Below are positions 6,863-14,413 of a DNA stretch of 19,049 bases, piece by piece (position 1 is the stretch's first letter; each line of letters opens with the position of its first letter). Below the pieces are notes generated by a model. The model was not told the DNA's origin and made no database searches. It saw nothing but the letters and a program-made list of their open reading frames with translations. A program made the position numbers and the translations under genes. Source of the DNA: Acidobacteriota bacterium (GTDB taxonomy: Bacteria > Acidobacteriota > Terriglobia > Terriglobales > Acidobacteriaceae); assembly GCA_021799405.1 (NCBI GenBank), contig JAJZAL010000082.1, positions 1 to 19,049 on the forward strand, read 5' to 3'.

Positions 6863-7324
6863 TCACAGCGTCAGCTTCGCATACTCCTTGTTCAGTTGCT
6901 GGAAGCGCCCCGCAGGCGGCGCTGCCTTCGTCAGATATGCCTCCAGCTGGTCCAGAAACGCATGCCATCCCGCCGCCAGTCCCTTCGCCAGCTCCGGTTT
7001 CACGCCGATATGTGAGAACTCCAGCTCTGCCTGCTCCGCATCCCCTGAAACGCTCCACTTCACAAAGGAATCGCCCCATGTGTAAGCGAACAGAAACGGC
7101 GCCTCCAGATCGCACACCGTGCCCTCAATCGATCCCTGCCCGCCAAAATCAATATGGATCGCCCCACCCGTTCGAGCCTCCAGTTCCACCGGAAACTTCA
7201 TCCACGCCGCAATCTGCTCGCCCTCCGATATCGCCACCCAGAGCAGCGTAGCCGGCACCGGAAACCTCCGCTTCAGATCAATCCTGTAGCACTTCTCAAA
7301 CGTCGCAAGATCATCGTTCGGCAT
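6863..7324 (-). CDS. SRPBCC (AHSA1/START-like) domain protein
   Basis: This is a 153-residue single-domain protein of the SRPBCC helix-grip fold, which encloses a hydrophobic pocket. Indicators are the opening beta strand IDLKRRFPVPATLLW, the helix-turn EGEQIAAWMKFPV, the GGAIHIDFGGQG turn (residues about 53-64), the strand FLFAYTWGD, and the long C-terminal helix GWHAFLDQLEAYL. Members include Aha1-like and activator or toxin-resistance-associated proteins, and the ligand here is unknown. Start ATG 7324 has AGAGG about 11 bases upstream. It sits between pdxS and pdxT on the same strand. A terminator-like hairpin separates it from pdxS, and 120 bases lie between it and pdxT. No role in vitamin B6 synthesis is implied by the fold. 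Confidence 0.85.
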   Translation of the reverse strand: MPNDDLATFEKCYRIDLKRRFPVPATLLWVAISEGEQIAAWMKFPVELEARTGGAIHIDFGGQGSIEGTVCDLEAPFLFAYTWGDSFVKWSVSGDAEQAELEFSHIGVKPELAKGLAAGWHAFLDQLEAYLTKAAPPAGRFQQLNKEYAKLTL

Positions 7325-7386
7325 TTTGAACTCGTCCTCTCATCGTCGTGCGCAAAAGCACGGTCATCAGAAAACTCTGCCTCAAG

Positions 7387-7413
7387 CAAAAGGCGCCTGC
7401 ACTCGCAGACGCC
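7387..7413 (-). terminator. Likely rho-independent terminator of pdxS
   Basis: Read on the minus strand, GGCGTCTGC (from 7413) pairs with GCAGGCGCC (ending 7392) around loop GAGT, with one mismatch, and TTTT follows (7391-7388). It begins 57 bases after the pdxS stop. A second perfect hairpin, AAGGCG-CGTT-CGCCTT (7432-7447), lies between. Transcription into the SRPBCC gene and pdxT may therefore be reduced relative to pdxS. Confidence 0.6.
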
Positions 7414-7469
7414 CTCTTGTTTTCTGGCCCGAAGGCGCGTTCGCCTTGGCGGCCGGTCCCGGCCAATCC

Positions 7470-8459
7470 TCACCAGCCGCGCGTCTGCAGCATCTGCGAC
7501 TCCTCAATCGCATTCACGGCCAGCCCCTTCATCGAGCCCAGGCACTCTTCGCTGCACTCGGCCACAATCGCAGGATCCTGATAATGCGTTGTCGCCCGAA
7601 CAATCGCCCGCGCCCGCGACTCCGCCTCGGCACGCTCGGCGGGATTGTTGAACTTGCCCGCCGCATTCAATTCCACATCCAGCGGCGTCGCCCGCTCCTT
7701 CATGAAGATGCCCGAGCCTACAAACACTGCCTCCGCGCCCAGTTGCATCATCAGGGCCGCGTCGGCCGGTGTCGCAATGCCGCCTGCCGAGAAGTTCGGC
7801 ACCGGCAGCTTGCCCGTCTTCGCCACCATGCGAATCAGCTCGTACGGCGCGCGGTGCTCCTTGGCAGCCGCGTAAAGTTCTTCTTCGCTGAGCACGGTGA
7901 GCGCCCGCATTTCCTTCACAATCTGCCGCATGTGCTTCACCGCGTGCACCACGTCGCCCGTGCCGGCCTCGCCCTTGGTCCGGATCATCGCCGCGCCTTC
8001 CGCCACGCGGCGCAGCGCCTCGCCCAGGTCGCGCGCGCCGCACACAAACGGCGTCGTAAAGGCGTGCTTGTCGATGTGGTGCGTCTCGTCAGCCGGGGTC
8101 AGTACTTCTGATTCGTCGATAAAATCCACGCCCAGATGCTGAAGCACCTGTGCCTCGGCAAAGTGCCCGATGCGGGCCTTTGCCATCACCGGAATCGACA
8201 CCGACGCGATGATTTCCTTGATCAGGCTCGGCCTCGCCATGCGCGCCACGCCGCCCTCCGCGCGAATCATCGCAGGAACCCGCTCCAGCGCCATCACCGC
8301 CACCGCGCCCGCCTGTTCGGCAATCCGCGCCTGTTCCACGCTCATTACGTCCATGATGACGCCGCCCTTCAGCATTTCTGCCAGGCCTGTCTTCAGCCGC
8401 AGCCCTGCCGATGAGCCGCCGGCTACACCAGTCAATCCATTCTTTGTATGTTCTGCCAT
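7470..8459 (-). CDS. pdxS: Pyridoxal 5'-phosphate synthase lyase subunit PdxS
   Basis: PdxS condenses ribose 5-phosphate, glyceraldehyde 3-phosphate and ammonia from PdxT into pyridoxal phosphate. The 329-residue protein is a nearly complete family match: GGVIMDVMS with Asp37, [10 protein letters not shown] with Schiff-base Lys94, [13 protein letters not shown] (112-124), and [10 protein letters not shown] with second catalytic Lys162. [23 protein letters not shown] and VFVGSGIF form the phosphate site. I chose ATG 8459 because GGAG lies seven bases upstream. An in-frame ATG at 8504 would add 15 Arg-rich residues that are not family-like. Even so, the N-terminus is about 20 residues longer than usual, with a Gly/Ser-rich stretch. 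It is the first gene of the leftward run and is divergent from the ClC gene, with 232 bases between. I could not define its promoter. Confidence 0.98.
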   Translation of the reverse strand: MAEHTKNGLTGVAGGSSAGLRLKTGLAEMLKGGVIMDVMSVEQARIAEQAGAVAVMALERVPAMIRAEGGVARMARPSLIKEIIASVSIPVMAKARIGHFAEAQVLQHLGVDFIDESEVLTPADETHHIDKHAFTTPFVCGARDLGEALRRVAEGAAMIRTKGEAGTGDVVHAVKHMRQIVKEMRALTVLSEEELYAAAKEHRAPYELIRMVAKTGKLPVPNFSAGGIATPADAALMMQLGAEAVFVGSGIFMKERATPLDVELNAAGKFNNPAERAEAESRARAIVRATTHYQDPAIVAECSEECLGSMKGLAVNAIEESQMLQTRGW

Positions 8460-8691
8460 GGGGAGTCTCCGTCTTCGCAAGAGGCCTTCGAGGCTTCCGG
8501 GCACAGGAATACCGAAGCGCTTTGCGTGAAATATCTCAACAACTCAGTTTAACAGTGGTTGCATTGGTCAGCGCATCATACTCAGAGGCGCGCTTCGCAC
8601 GAAAACAATGCGCTGCCGGAATTCCCCAATCGCAAGACCGTATCAGACTGCAACTGCACAGGAGTTGAACCGATAAAGGGGGGTCTGGAAA

Positions 8692-10476
8692 GTGCCAGCA
8701 CCGGAAACGACGTCCACCGCACCCACTCACTTCTTATCCAAAAAACCTCTCTCCCACATGGCGGGGTGGATCGAACGGGTGGAGCTCAGACGCGTGCTGG
8801 ATTCAGTCCTCCTGGGACTCGTAGGTGCGGCCAGCGCCCTGGCCTTCCACTGGATTTTATATTGGTGCTCCTGGCTCTTCCTCAATAAGATCGCCGGTTA
8901 CGTCCTGCCCGACGTCGCTCATTCCATCGCGCCCAAATCCATCGCTGCACCCCACCTCAATTGGTGGATCCCTCTCGTGACCACCCTGGGCGGCCTCATC
9001 TCCGGCATTCTTGTCTTCACCTGGGCGCCGGAGGCCGAAGGCCACGGTACTGACACCGTCGTCAACGCCTTCCACCGCCTCGCCGGCAACATCCGTGCAC
9101 GCGTTCCCTTGTTGAAGATGATTGCTTCCGGCATCACCATCGGCTCTGGCGGATCAGCCGGTCGTGAAGGCCCCACCGCGCTCATCGCCGCCGGTTGCGG
9201 CGCCATCTACGCCAATCTCACCAGGCGCTCCGATCAGGAGCGCCGCTTCCTCCTTCTCGTTGGCATGTCCGCCGGCCTCTCCGCCGTCTTTCGCTCGCCC
9301 ATTGGGGCGGCTATCTTCGCTGTCGAGGTTCTCTACTCCGCCATGGATTTCGAAAGCCACATGCTCATCTATACGCTGCTTTCGTCCGTCGTGGCCTATG
9401 CAGCCAATGGCGTCTTCTTCGGACTGCAGCCGCTCTTTCATGTGCCCGACAAACTTCTCCTGCCCGACTATCGCTACTACCCCTGGTACGTGCTTCTCGG
9501 ACTCGCCAGCGGCCTGCTGGCCACACTTCTCCCCGTCGTTTTTTACGGCATGCGCGATCTCTTCCACGCCATCCCATGTCCCCAGATCTTCAAGCCCGCC
9601 ATCGGAGGCCTCGGCGTCGGCCTCATCGCGCTCTTTTTCCCTCAGGTGCTGGGCGGCGGCTACGGCTGGATGCAGATGAGCATCGGAGGCTTTCTACCGC
9701 TCCACCTGCTGGTCGCGTTGCTCTTCCTCAAAATGCTCACCCTCTCCTTAACGGTCTCCTCGGGCGGTTCCGGAGGTGTCTTCGCGCCCAGCATGTTCAT
9801 CGGCGCCATGCTCGGCGGGACGCTGGCCGCTCTCTTTCACCAGCCCGCCGCCGGATTCGTCATCGTCGGCATGGCTGCCGTCTTCGGCGCTGCTGCCCGC
9901 GTCCCCATGGCTACCATTCTCATGGTTTCTGAAATGACCGGCGGCTACCAGTTGTTGGTGCCTGCGGGCCTGGCCGTCATTCTCGCCTTCCTCGTCCAGA
10001 CCTGGCTCTCGCGGGGCCTGCGCTACCACAGCCTCTATGAGGCACAGGTCAAGACCTACGCCCAGTCGCCCGCCCATTACGTTGAGGAGATGAACTACGC
10101 CATCGACCTCATACGCGCCCATCGTGTCGCCGGCGAGCCCTCTCTGCGCGAAATGGACATCATTTCGCTCATGCAGTCCGGCATTCCGCTCTCCCTCCAC
10201 TCCGGAGAGCGCATGCTCATGGGCGAACTCCAGCAGAATTGCAATCTGTGCAACGAGCTCATTGGCAGCCTCGCCGAAATCACAAAGGATAAGAATCTCA
10301 AGGTTCTGGTTATCTTCCGCGGCGACGAGGTCCTGCTGCCCACCAGGGAGTCTCGCATGAAACCCGGCGACAGGCTCCTCCTGCTCTGCTCCCCACAGAC
10401 CGAAGCCATTCTCAAGGACAAGCTGCTGCTGCCCAGGACTCTGCCCGGGCCCGAGTTGACTCAGGTCCCCGTCTGA
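8692..10476 (+). CDS. ClC-family chloride channel/transporter with C-terminal TrkA_C-like domain
   Basis: This 594-residue membrane protein belongs to the ClC anion channel/antiporter family. Residues about 35-450 carry the membrane domain. GSGGSAGREGP contains gating Glu159. SSGGSGGVFAPSMFIGAMLGG and RVPMATILMVSEMTGGYQLLVP match the later conserved helices. The first filter motif reads GHG where E. coli ClcA has GSG. At the position of the ClcA intracellular proton glutamate (Glu203), IFAVEVLY places Val213 after Glu212, as in eukaryotic channel members. Residues about 518-585 (LKVLVIFRGDEVLLP, KPGDRLLLLC) resemble a TrkA_C/RCK_C ligand-binding domain, suggesting control by a small ligand. 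The start is GTG 8692, preceded by an AAAGGGGGG tract at 8675-8683. ATG 8758 is the alternative and lacks a binding site. The 3' end overlaps the convergent thioesterase gene by 16 bases. Confidence 0.93.
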   Translation: MPAPETTSTAPTHFLSKKPLSHMAGWIERVELRRVLDSVLLGLVGAASALAFHWILYWCSWLFLNKIAGYVLPDVAHSIAPKSIAAPHLNWWIPLVTTLGGLISGILVFTWAPEAEGHGTDTVVNAFHRLAGNIRARVPLLKMIASGITIGSGGSAGREGPTALIAAGCGAIYANLTRRSDQERRFLLLVGMSAGLSAVFRSPIGAAIFAVEVLYSAMDFESHMLIYTLLSSVVAYAANGVFFGLQPLFHVPDKLLLPDYRYYPWYVLLGLASGLLATLLPVVFYGMRDLFHAIPCPQIFKPAIGGLGVGLIALFFPQVLGGGYGWMQMSIGGFLPLHLLVALLFLKMLTLSLTVSSGGSGGVFAPSMFIGAMLGGTLAALFHQPAAGFVIVGMAAVFGAAARVPMATILMVSEMTGGYQLLVPAGLAVILAFLVQTWLSRGLRYHSLYEAQVKTYAQSPAHYVEEMNYAIDLIRAHRVAGEPSLREMDIISLMQSGIPLSLHSGERMLMGELQQNCNLCNELIGSLAEITKDKNLKVLVIFRGDEVLLPTRESRMKPGDRLLLLCSPQTEAILKDKLLLPRTLPGPELTQVPV

Positions 10477-10919
10477 GACCGGCGAAACTTCTCCGCGTCG
10501 ATGGCAATAAACAATCCCTTCGCCCGGGACAGGATCGTTCCTTTGCCGTCCGCAAGCTCTGCCTCGCAGCGATGCTTCCTGCCTTCGCCGCCCACATGCC
10601 GTGCCGTCAGTCGCAGAGGAGCTCCCACCGGCACGGGCCGCAGATATTCAACGTCCAGATGCCGGGTCATCGCAACCACGCCCCGCGCGCGGTTGGCCTT
10701 GCTCATCGCCTCGTCCAGCAGCGTCGCGATGATCCCCCCATGCGCATGGCCAGGGGGCCCCTGGAATCTCTTCGCCACCCGCACCGGACTCACCACCTGC
10801 CCCGTCCCATCCACATAAAAGCGCAGCCGTAACCCCGTTCGATTCTCCAGCCCGCACCCGAAACAGTGATGCATGGCCCCGTGCGACAGCGGATGCAACG
10901 TCTCCTCAACGGCACTCAT
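10461..10919 (-). CDS. Hotdog-fold thioesterase (PaaI/4HBT family)
   Basis: This 152-residue protein is expected to hydrolyse acyl-CoA or a related thioester in the cytosol. CFGCGLENRTGLRL (residues 19-32) is the N-terminal signature common in this subgroup. The hotdog helix begins at HAHGGIIATLLDEAM (58-72), with HGG and the acidic Asp69/Glu70 as likely active-site residues. VEYLRPVPVGAPLRL and a closing beta strand with LSRAKGLFIAID complete the fold. I prefer ATG 10919. A TTG two codons upstream is in frame. The ribosome binding site is weak. Its stop lies inside the last codons of the convergent ClC gene, a 16-base overlap, so antisense interference between the two transcripts is possible. 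Substrate unknown. Confidence 0.88.
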   Translation of the reverse strand: MSAVEETLHPLSHGAMHHCFGCGLENRTGLRLRFYVDGTGQVVSPVRVAKRFQGPPGHAHGGIIATLLDEAMSKANRARGVVAMTRHLDVEYLRPVPVGAPLRLTARHVGGEGRKHRCEAELADGKGTILSRAKGLFIAIDAEKFRRSQTGT

Positions 10920-11119
10920 ACCCAAGAGGCTATAACAACCATCCCCTGGCGAGCGACTCCCGAACCCATCCCTGGAACCGTTTTAGAATCTGACCCTTCC
11001 CAATTCAGAACTGGTGATTTTTCTATTCCCGAAGACCCCGGTTTTACGCTTCACTCTCCCGGAAAGGCGTGACATACTTGTCGTAACGTCAAACAGGTTC
11101 CTTGGGGTAACTGCAAGCC

Positions 11120-12313
11120 ATGCCAATGCGCGAGATCGTCATCGGTTACTTGATGCTGCTCGCCCTCGGCTTCGCTGGAACTTTTGTAATTCGAAGGGAA
11201 TGCCACAGACTACGCGGCCTGGTCGAACTCCGCTGGGCCTTTGCTGCCATGCTGCTCGCGCTTGTGGCCATGTTTTTGCGCGGTTTCGTTCCCCTCGTCA
11301 TCGTCTCGGCCGGTGGTCAGACGGCGATTCTTCTCGCATTCGTCTTCCTGCATCTCTCCCTTGCGCGCGCCATCCAGGCGCCGCCGCGCCTCTTTCCTTT
11401 CCTGGCCCTCCTGCTGCCATCTTTTGTGGCGGCACTTTGCTATTTCTCGCTTGTTCAGAACAGCTTCGACGCCCGCATGATCGTGGCTTCCATCGGCGTC
11501 GCGATCATGCTTGCCTGGACCGCCCGTCTTGCCATGCGGCCCGTGCAACCAGCCCTCCAGATGCCGCTCCGCTGGATGTTCCGGCTGCTCGTCGTCATGA
11601 GCGCCCTGCGCATCGTCCGATTTATCGTCACCCTCAACGTCGATCCGAATCCCAACCTCCGGATTCTGGACCCCGTGCAGAGCCTGCTCGTCTACCTGCT
11701 CCTGCTCGGCGGATTGGCCCAGGCCGCCGGAACTTTCTGGATCTCCATCTGCGCGCAGCAGGAAAACGACCGCGTTCGTGCCGACACCGACGGCCTCACC
11801 GGTCTGCTCAATCGCCGTGCCTTCGAAGAAATTCTCTTGAAGGATCTCGCTGCTCTTGGCACGGAATCCGTCGAACTCAGCCTCCTTCTCATTGATCTCG
11901 ACTTCTTCAAGAGCATGAACGACGAATTCGGCCATCTCGCCGGAGATACAGTCCTGCGCCGGGTCAGCAGCGTCCTGCGCCATGCCGTCCGCCCCGTCGA
12001 CTCCCTGGCCAGGTTCGGCGGAGATGAATTTGCCATTCTCCTCCGGTCCGCCGAGCCGGGGCAGGGCTTGATCGTCGCCGAGCGCGTTCTCCGGGGACTC
12101 GTTCACATGCGTAATCTCCCCGGCAACCGCAAAATGACCGCAAGTCTCGGCATCGCTACCGCATTGGAGAGAGACACTCCGGTGCTTCTGATCGAACGCG
12201 CGGACCGCGCGCTCTATCGCTCCAAGAATCTGGGCCGAAACCGCCTGACGCACTTCGAGGAAGACGATCCACCCGGCACAGACGATTCCGTGGCTTCCGT
12301 TTTGATCCAGTAG
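11120..12313 (+). CDS. Membrane-bound diguanylate cyclase (GGDEF domain), second copy
   Basis: This 397-residue protein should synthesise c-di-GMP. About six hydrophobic segments fill residues 5-220 with no recognised sensor domain. The GGDEF domain follows from about 230: DTDGLTGLLNRRAFEE, the metal-binding LLIDLDFFKSMND, and the canonical loop GGDEF at 300-304. The inhibitory site RPVD (291-294) stands exactly five residues upstream, so feedback inhibition by c-di-GMP is expected, unlike the copy at 2782. The domain ends with RADRALYRSKNLGRNR, the usual closing motif, and an acidic tail. Start ATG 11120 has GGGG about 13 bases upstream; ATG 11126 is also possible. The 200-base gap before it, shared with the divergent thioesterase, shows no clear promoter by eye. 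Confidence 0.93.
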   Translation: MPMREIVIGYLMLLALGFAGTFVIRRECHRLRGLVELRWAFAAMLLALVAMFLRGFVPLVIVSAGGQTAILLAFVFLHLSLARAIQAPPRLFPFLALLLPSFVAALCYFSLVQNSFDARMIVASIGVAIMLAWTARLAMRPVQPALQMPLRWMFRLLVVMSALRIVRFIVTLNVDPNPNLRILDPVQSLLVYLLLLGGLAQAAGTFWISICAQQENDRVRADTDGLTGLLNRRAFEEILLKDLAALGTESVELSLLLIDLDFFKSMNDEFGHLAGDTVLRRVSSVLRHAVRPVDSLARFGGDEFAILLRSAEPGQGLIVAERVLRGLVHMRNLPGNRKMTASLGIATALERDTPVLLIERADRALYRSKNLGRNRLTHFEEDDPPGTDDSVASVLIQ

Positions 12314-12446
12314 CTCCTTTCCCGGTCCCGATTGAGCTACGGACAGAACCCGCAATCCTCCTCCCCGCACGAAAACACCGCGCCCGAAACCTTCGGCAAC
12401 ACCGCCGGCAGCGCGGAAATGCCCGCACCGCTGGCATATACTCAAG

Positions 12447-13799
12447 ATGGATATGCCAGAAGAAAAAACTGCGGTCCCCGCCGTGAACCGCACCTTCTAC
12501 ATCGAAACCTTTGGCTGCCAGATGAATGTCCACGACTCGGAAAAGGTCATCGGCACACTGGAGCAGCAGGGCTATACCCGCGTCGAAACCGAAGCAGACG
12601 CCGACCTCATTCTCTACAACACCTGTTCCATCCGCGATAAAGCCGAGCAGAAGGTCTTCCACCGCCTCAACGACTACAAAAAGCTCCACGCGGAAGGGAA
12701 GCGCTTCGCCGTCCTCGGCTGCGTCGCCCAGCAGGAAGGCGAAAAGATCTTCGAGCGTGCCCCGTTCGTCTCGCTGGTTTCCGGTTCCGCGTCTTATCGC
12801 AAACTTCCTGAGATGCTGGTGCAGCTCGAGCAGGGAGCCAACCGCATCACCGGCCTCGACGACCGCCAGACGGAAGAAACCTTCGAAACCGAATTCACCG
12901 CCCGCTCCAACGCGCATCGCGGCTACATCACCATCATCGAGGGCTGCGACAAGTTCTGCGCCTACTGCGTCGTCCCCTACACCCGCGGCAAGGAGCGCAG
13001 TCGCACCTCCGCCTCGGTCCTCGCTGAAGCCCGCCGTATGGCCGACTCCGGCTATACCGAAATCCAGCTCCTCGGCCAGAACGTCAATTCCTACCGCGAC
13101 CCGGAAGGGAAGAAGAGTTTCGCCGAGCTGCTCGCCGCCGTCGGCCAGATCCCCGGCATCCAGCGCGTCCGCTTCACCACCTCGCATCCGCGCGACTTCA
13201 CCCGCGACATCGTCGAAGCTATCGACGCCGTACCTTCGCTCTGCGACCACGTGCATCTTCCCGTCCAGAGCGGCTCCTCGCGCGTCCTCCATCTCATGCA
13301 GCGCGAATACACCCGCGAGCAGTACCTCGAGCGCATCTCCTGGATCAAGTCCGCAAACCGCCCCATCAGCATGACCACTGACATGATCGTCGGCTTCCCC
13401 GGCGAAACTCCCCAGGACTTTGAGGAAACCATCACCCTCGCAGCCGAAGTCCAGTACGACGGCATCTTTGCCTTCAAGTATTCGCCGCGTCCCAACACGC
13501 CGGCCATCACCATGGCAGATTCCATCCCTGAGCAGGAAAAGTCCATGCGCCTGCAGATCCTGCTCGACCGCCAGCGCGAAATCCAGCGCGCCAACTATGC
13601 AAAGCACGTCGGCCAGACAATAGAAGTCATGGTGGAGGGCCACAATTCCGCCCGCGGGCAGGTCATTGGGCGCACCTCGCAGAACAAGACGCTCAACTTC
13701 ACCACCCGGCAGCCCATCCTGCCCGCACCCGGCAGCTATCTCAAGGTGCTGGTGACAAAGAGTCTGCCAAACAGCCTCGTCGGCGAGGCCATCGCCTGA
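12447..13799 (+). CDS. miaB: tRNA-2-methylthio-N6-dimethylallyladenosine synthase MiaB
   Basis: MiaB is a radical-SAM methylthiotransferase that converts i6A37 to ms2i6A37 in tRNAs reading UNN codons. The 450-residue protein has all three parts. The N-terminal MTTase domain has Cys24 (ETFGCQMN), Cys60 (YNTCSIR) and Cys92 (LGCVAQQ) for the auxiliary cluster. The radical-SAM domain has C167-xxx-C171-xx-C174 in GCDKFCAYCVVPYTRG. The C-terminal TRAM domain spans about 385-448 (EVMVEGHNSARGQVIGRTSQNKTLNF region). LPVQSGSSRVLHLMQREYTRE and TDMIVGFPGET are characteristic. There is no Shine-Dalgarno before ATG 12447 or ATG 12453. A TATACT sequence (12437-12442) sits immediately upstream. The bifunctional nuclease-family gene follows 49 bases downstream and is probably in the same operon. 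Confidence 0.98.
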   Translation: MDMPEEKTAVPAVNRTFYIETFGCQMNVHDSEKVIGTLEQQGYTRVETEADADLILYNTCSIRDKAEQKVFHRLNDYKKLHAEGKRFAVLGCVAQQEGEKIFERAPFVSLVSGSASYRKLPEMLVQLEQGANRITGLDDRQTEETFETEFTARSNAHRGYITIIEGCDKFCAYCVVPYTRGKERSRTSASVLAEARRMADSGYTEIQLLGQNVNSYRDPEGKKSFAELLAAVGQIPGIQRVRFTTSHPRDFTRDIVEAIDAVPSLCDHVHLPVQSGSSRVLHLMQREYTREQYLERISWIKSANRPISMTTDMIVGFPGETPQDFEETITLAAEVQYDGIFAFKYSPRPNTPAITMADSIPEQEKSMRLQILLDRQREIQRANYAKHVGQTIEVMVEGHNSARGQVIGRTSQNKTLNFTTRQPILPAPGSYLKVLVTKSLPNSLVGEAIA

Positions 13800-13848
13800 T
13801 CCGCAAACCCGTCGAACGGTTCGCGGCAAGGCAGCAAGGAGCCTGGCA

Positions 13849-14337
13849 ATGCAGATCGAAATGAAAATTCGCGGCCTGATGGTCGACCCCTCCACCAATA
13901 TGCCCATCGTCATTCTCAAGGACGTCAACGGCGACGCTCTGCTTCCCATTTGGGTCGGCCCCTACGAGGCCCACGCCATCGCCACGGAAATCGAGAAGGC
14001 ATCCACGCCCCGTCCCATGACCCACGACCTCCTCAAGAACCTCATGCACGGCCTCAACGCCCAGCTTCAGCGCGTTGTCGTCTCGGAACTGCGCGACGAC
14101 ACCTTCTACGCCGTCATCTGGATGGAGCAGCAGGGCGAAACCGTCACTCTCGACGCCCGCCCCTCCGACGCCCTCGCTCTCGCCCTCCGCGCCGACTGCC
14201 CCATTTTTGTCGAGGAAGAGGTGCTGCGGACCGCCAAGGTTTTGCCGCATCCGGTCGACTCCCCCGGAAGCTCCGCCGAACTTCGCAAATGGCTGGAGGA
14301 TCTCGGCGACGAAGACCTCGGCAAATACAAAATGTAG
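13849..14337 (+). CDS. Bifunctional nuclease (BFN/DUF151) family protein
   Basis: This 162-residue cytosolic protein belongs to the DUF151 family, named for a plant protein with DNase and RNase activity. The bacterial role is not established. The family pattern is complete: MKIRGLMVDPSTNMPIVILKD near the start, then LPIWVGPYEAHAIATEIEK (residues about 32-50), PRPMTHDLLKNLM, the DDTFYAVIWM strand, and the signature LDARPSDALALALRADCPIFVEEEVL (about 100-125). An acidic C-terminal tail, residues about 140-158, is typical. ATG 13849 has AAGGAG about 9 bases upstream, the clearest ribosome binding site nearby. The spacing of 49 bases after miaB suggests co-transcription. The convergent glycosyltransferase follows after a 76-base gap. 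Confidence 0.93.
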   Translation: MQIEMKIRGLMVDPSTNMPIVILKDVNGDALLPIWVGPYEAHAIATEIEKASTPRPMTHDLLKNLMHGLNAQLQRVVVSELRDDTFYAVIWMEQQGETVTLDARPSDALALALRADCPIFVEEEVLRTAKVLPHPVDSPGSSAELRKWLEDLGDEDLGKYKM

Positions 14338-14344
14338 TGGCGTC

Positions 14345-14385
14345 TGATCGAGGAATCACCCCGGCACTCCGTGCCGTCGCGATCA
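14345..14385. repeat. Nested hairpin between convergent genes
   Basis: CGGCAC (14362-14367) and GTGCCG (14371-14376) form a perfect stem with loop TCC. Outside it, TGATCG (14345-14350) pairs with CGATCA (14380-14385). It lies between two convergent genes and could act on both transcripts, but neither side has a T-run, so it is not a standard terminator. Confidence 0.5.
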
Positions 14386-14413
14386 TGGACAGCCTGTTTC
14401 TGCAGGTCCGCCC

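Noticed and set aside
11210..13949. Long minus-strand open frames (427 and 597 codons) opposite the second cyclase and miaB
   Set aside because: Both are antisense shadows of well-supported genes with the usual GC-rich third-position artefact.
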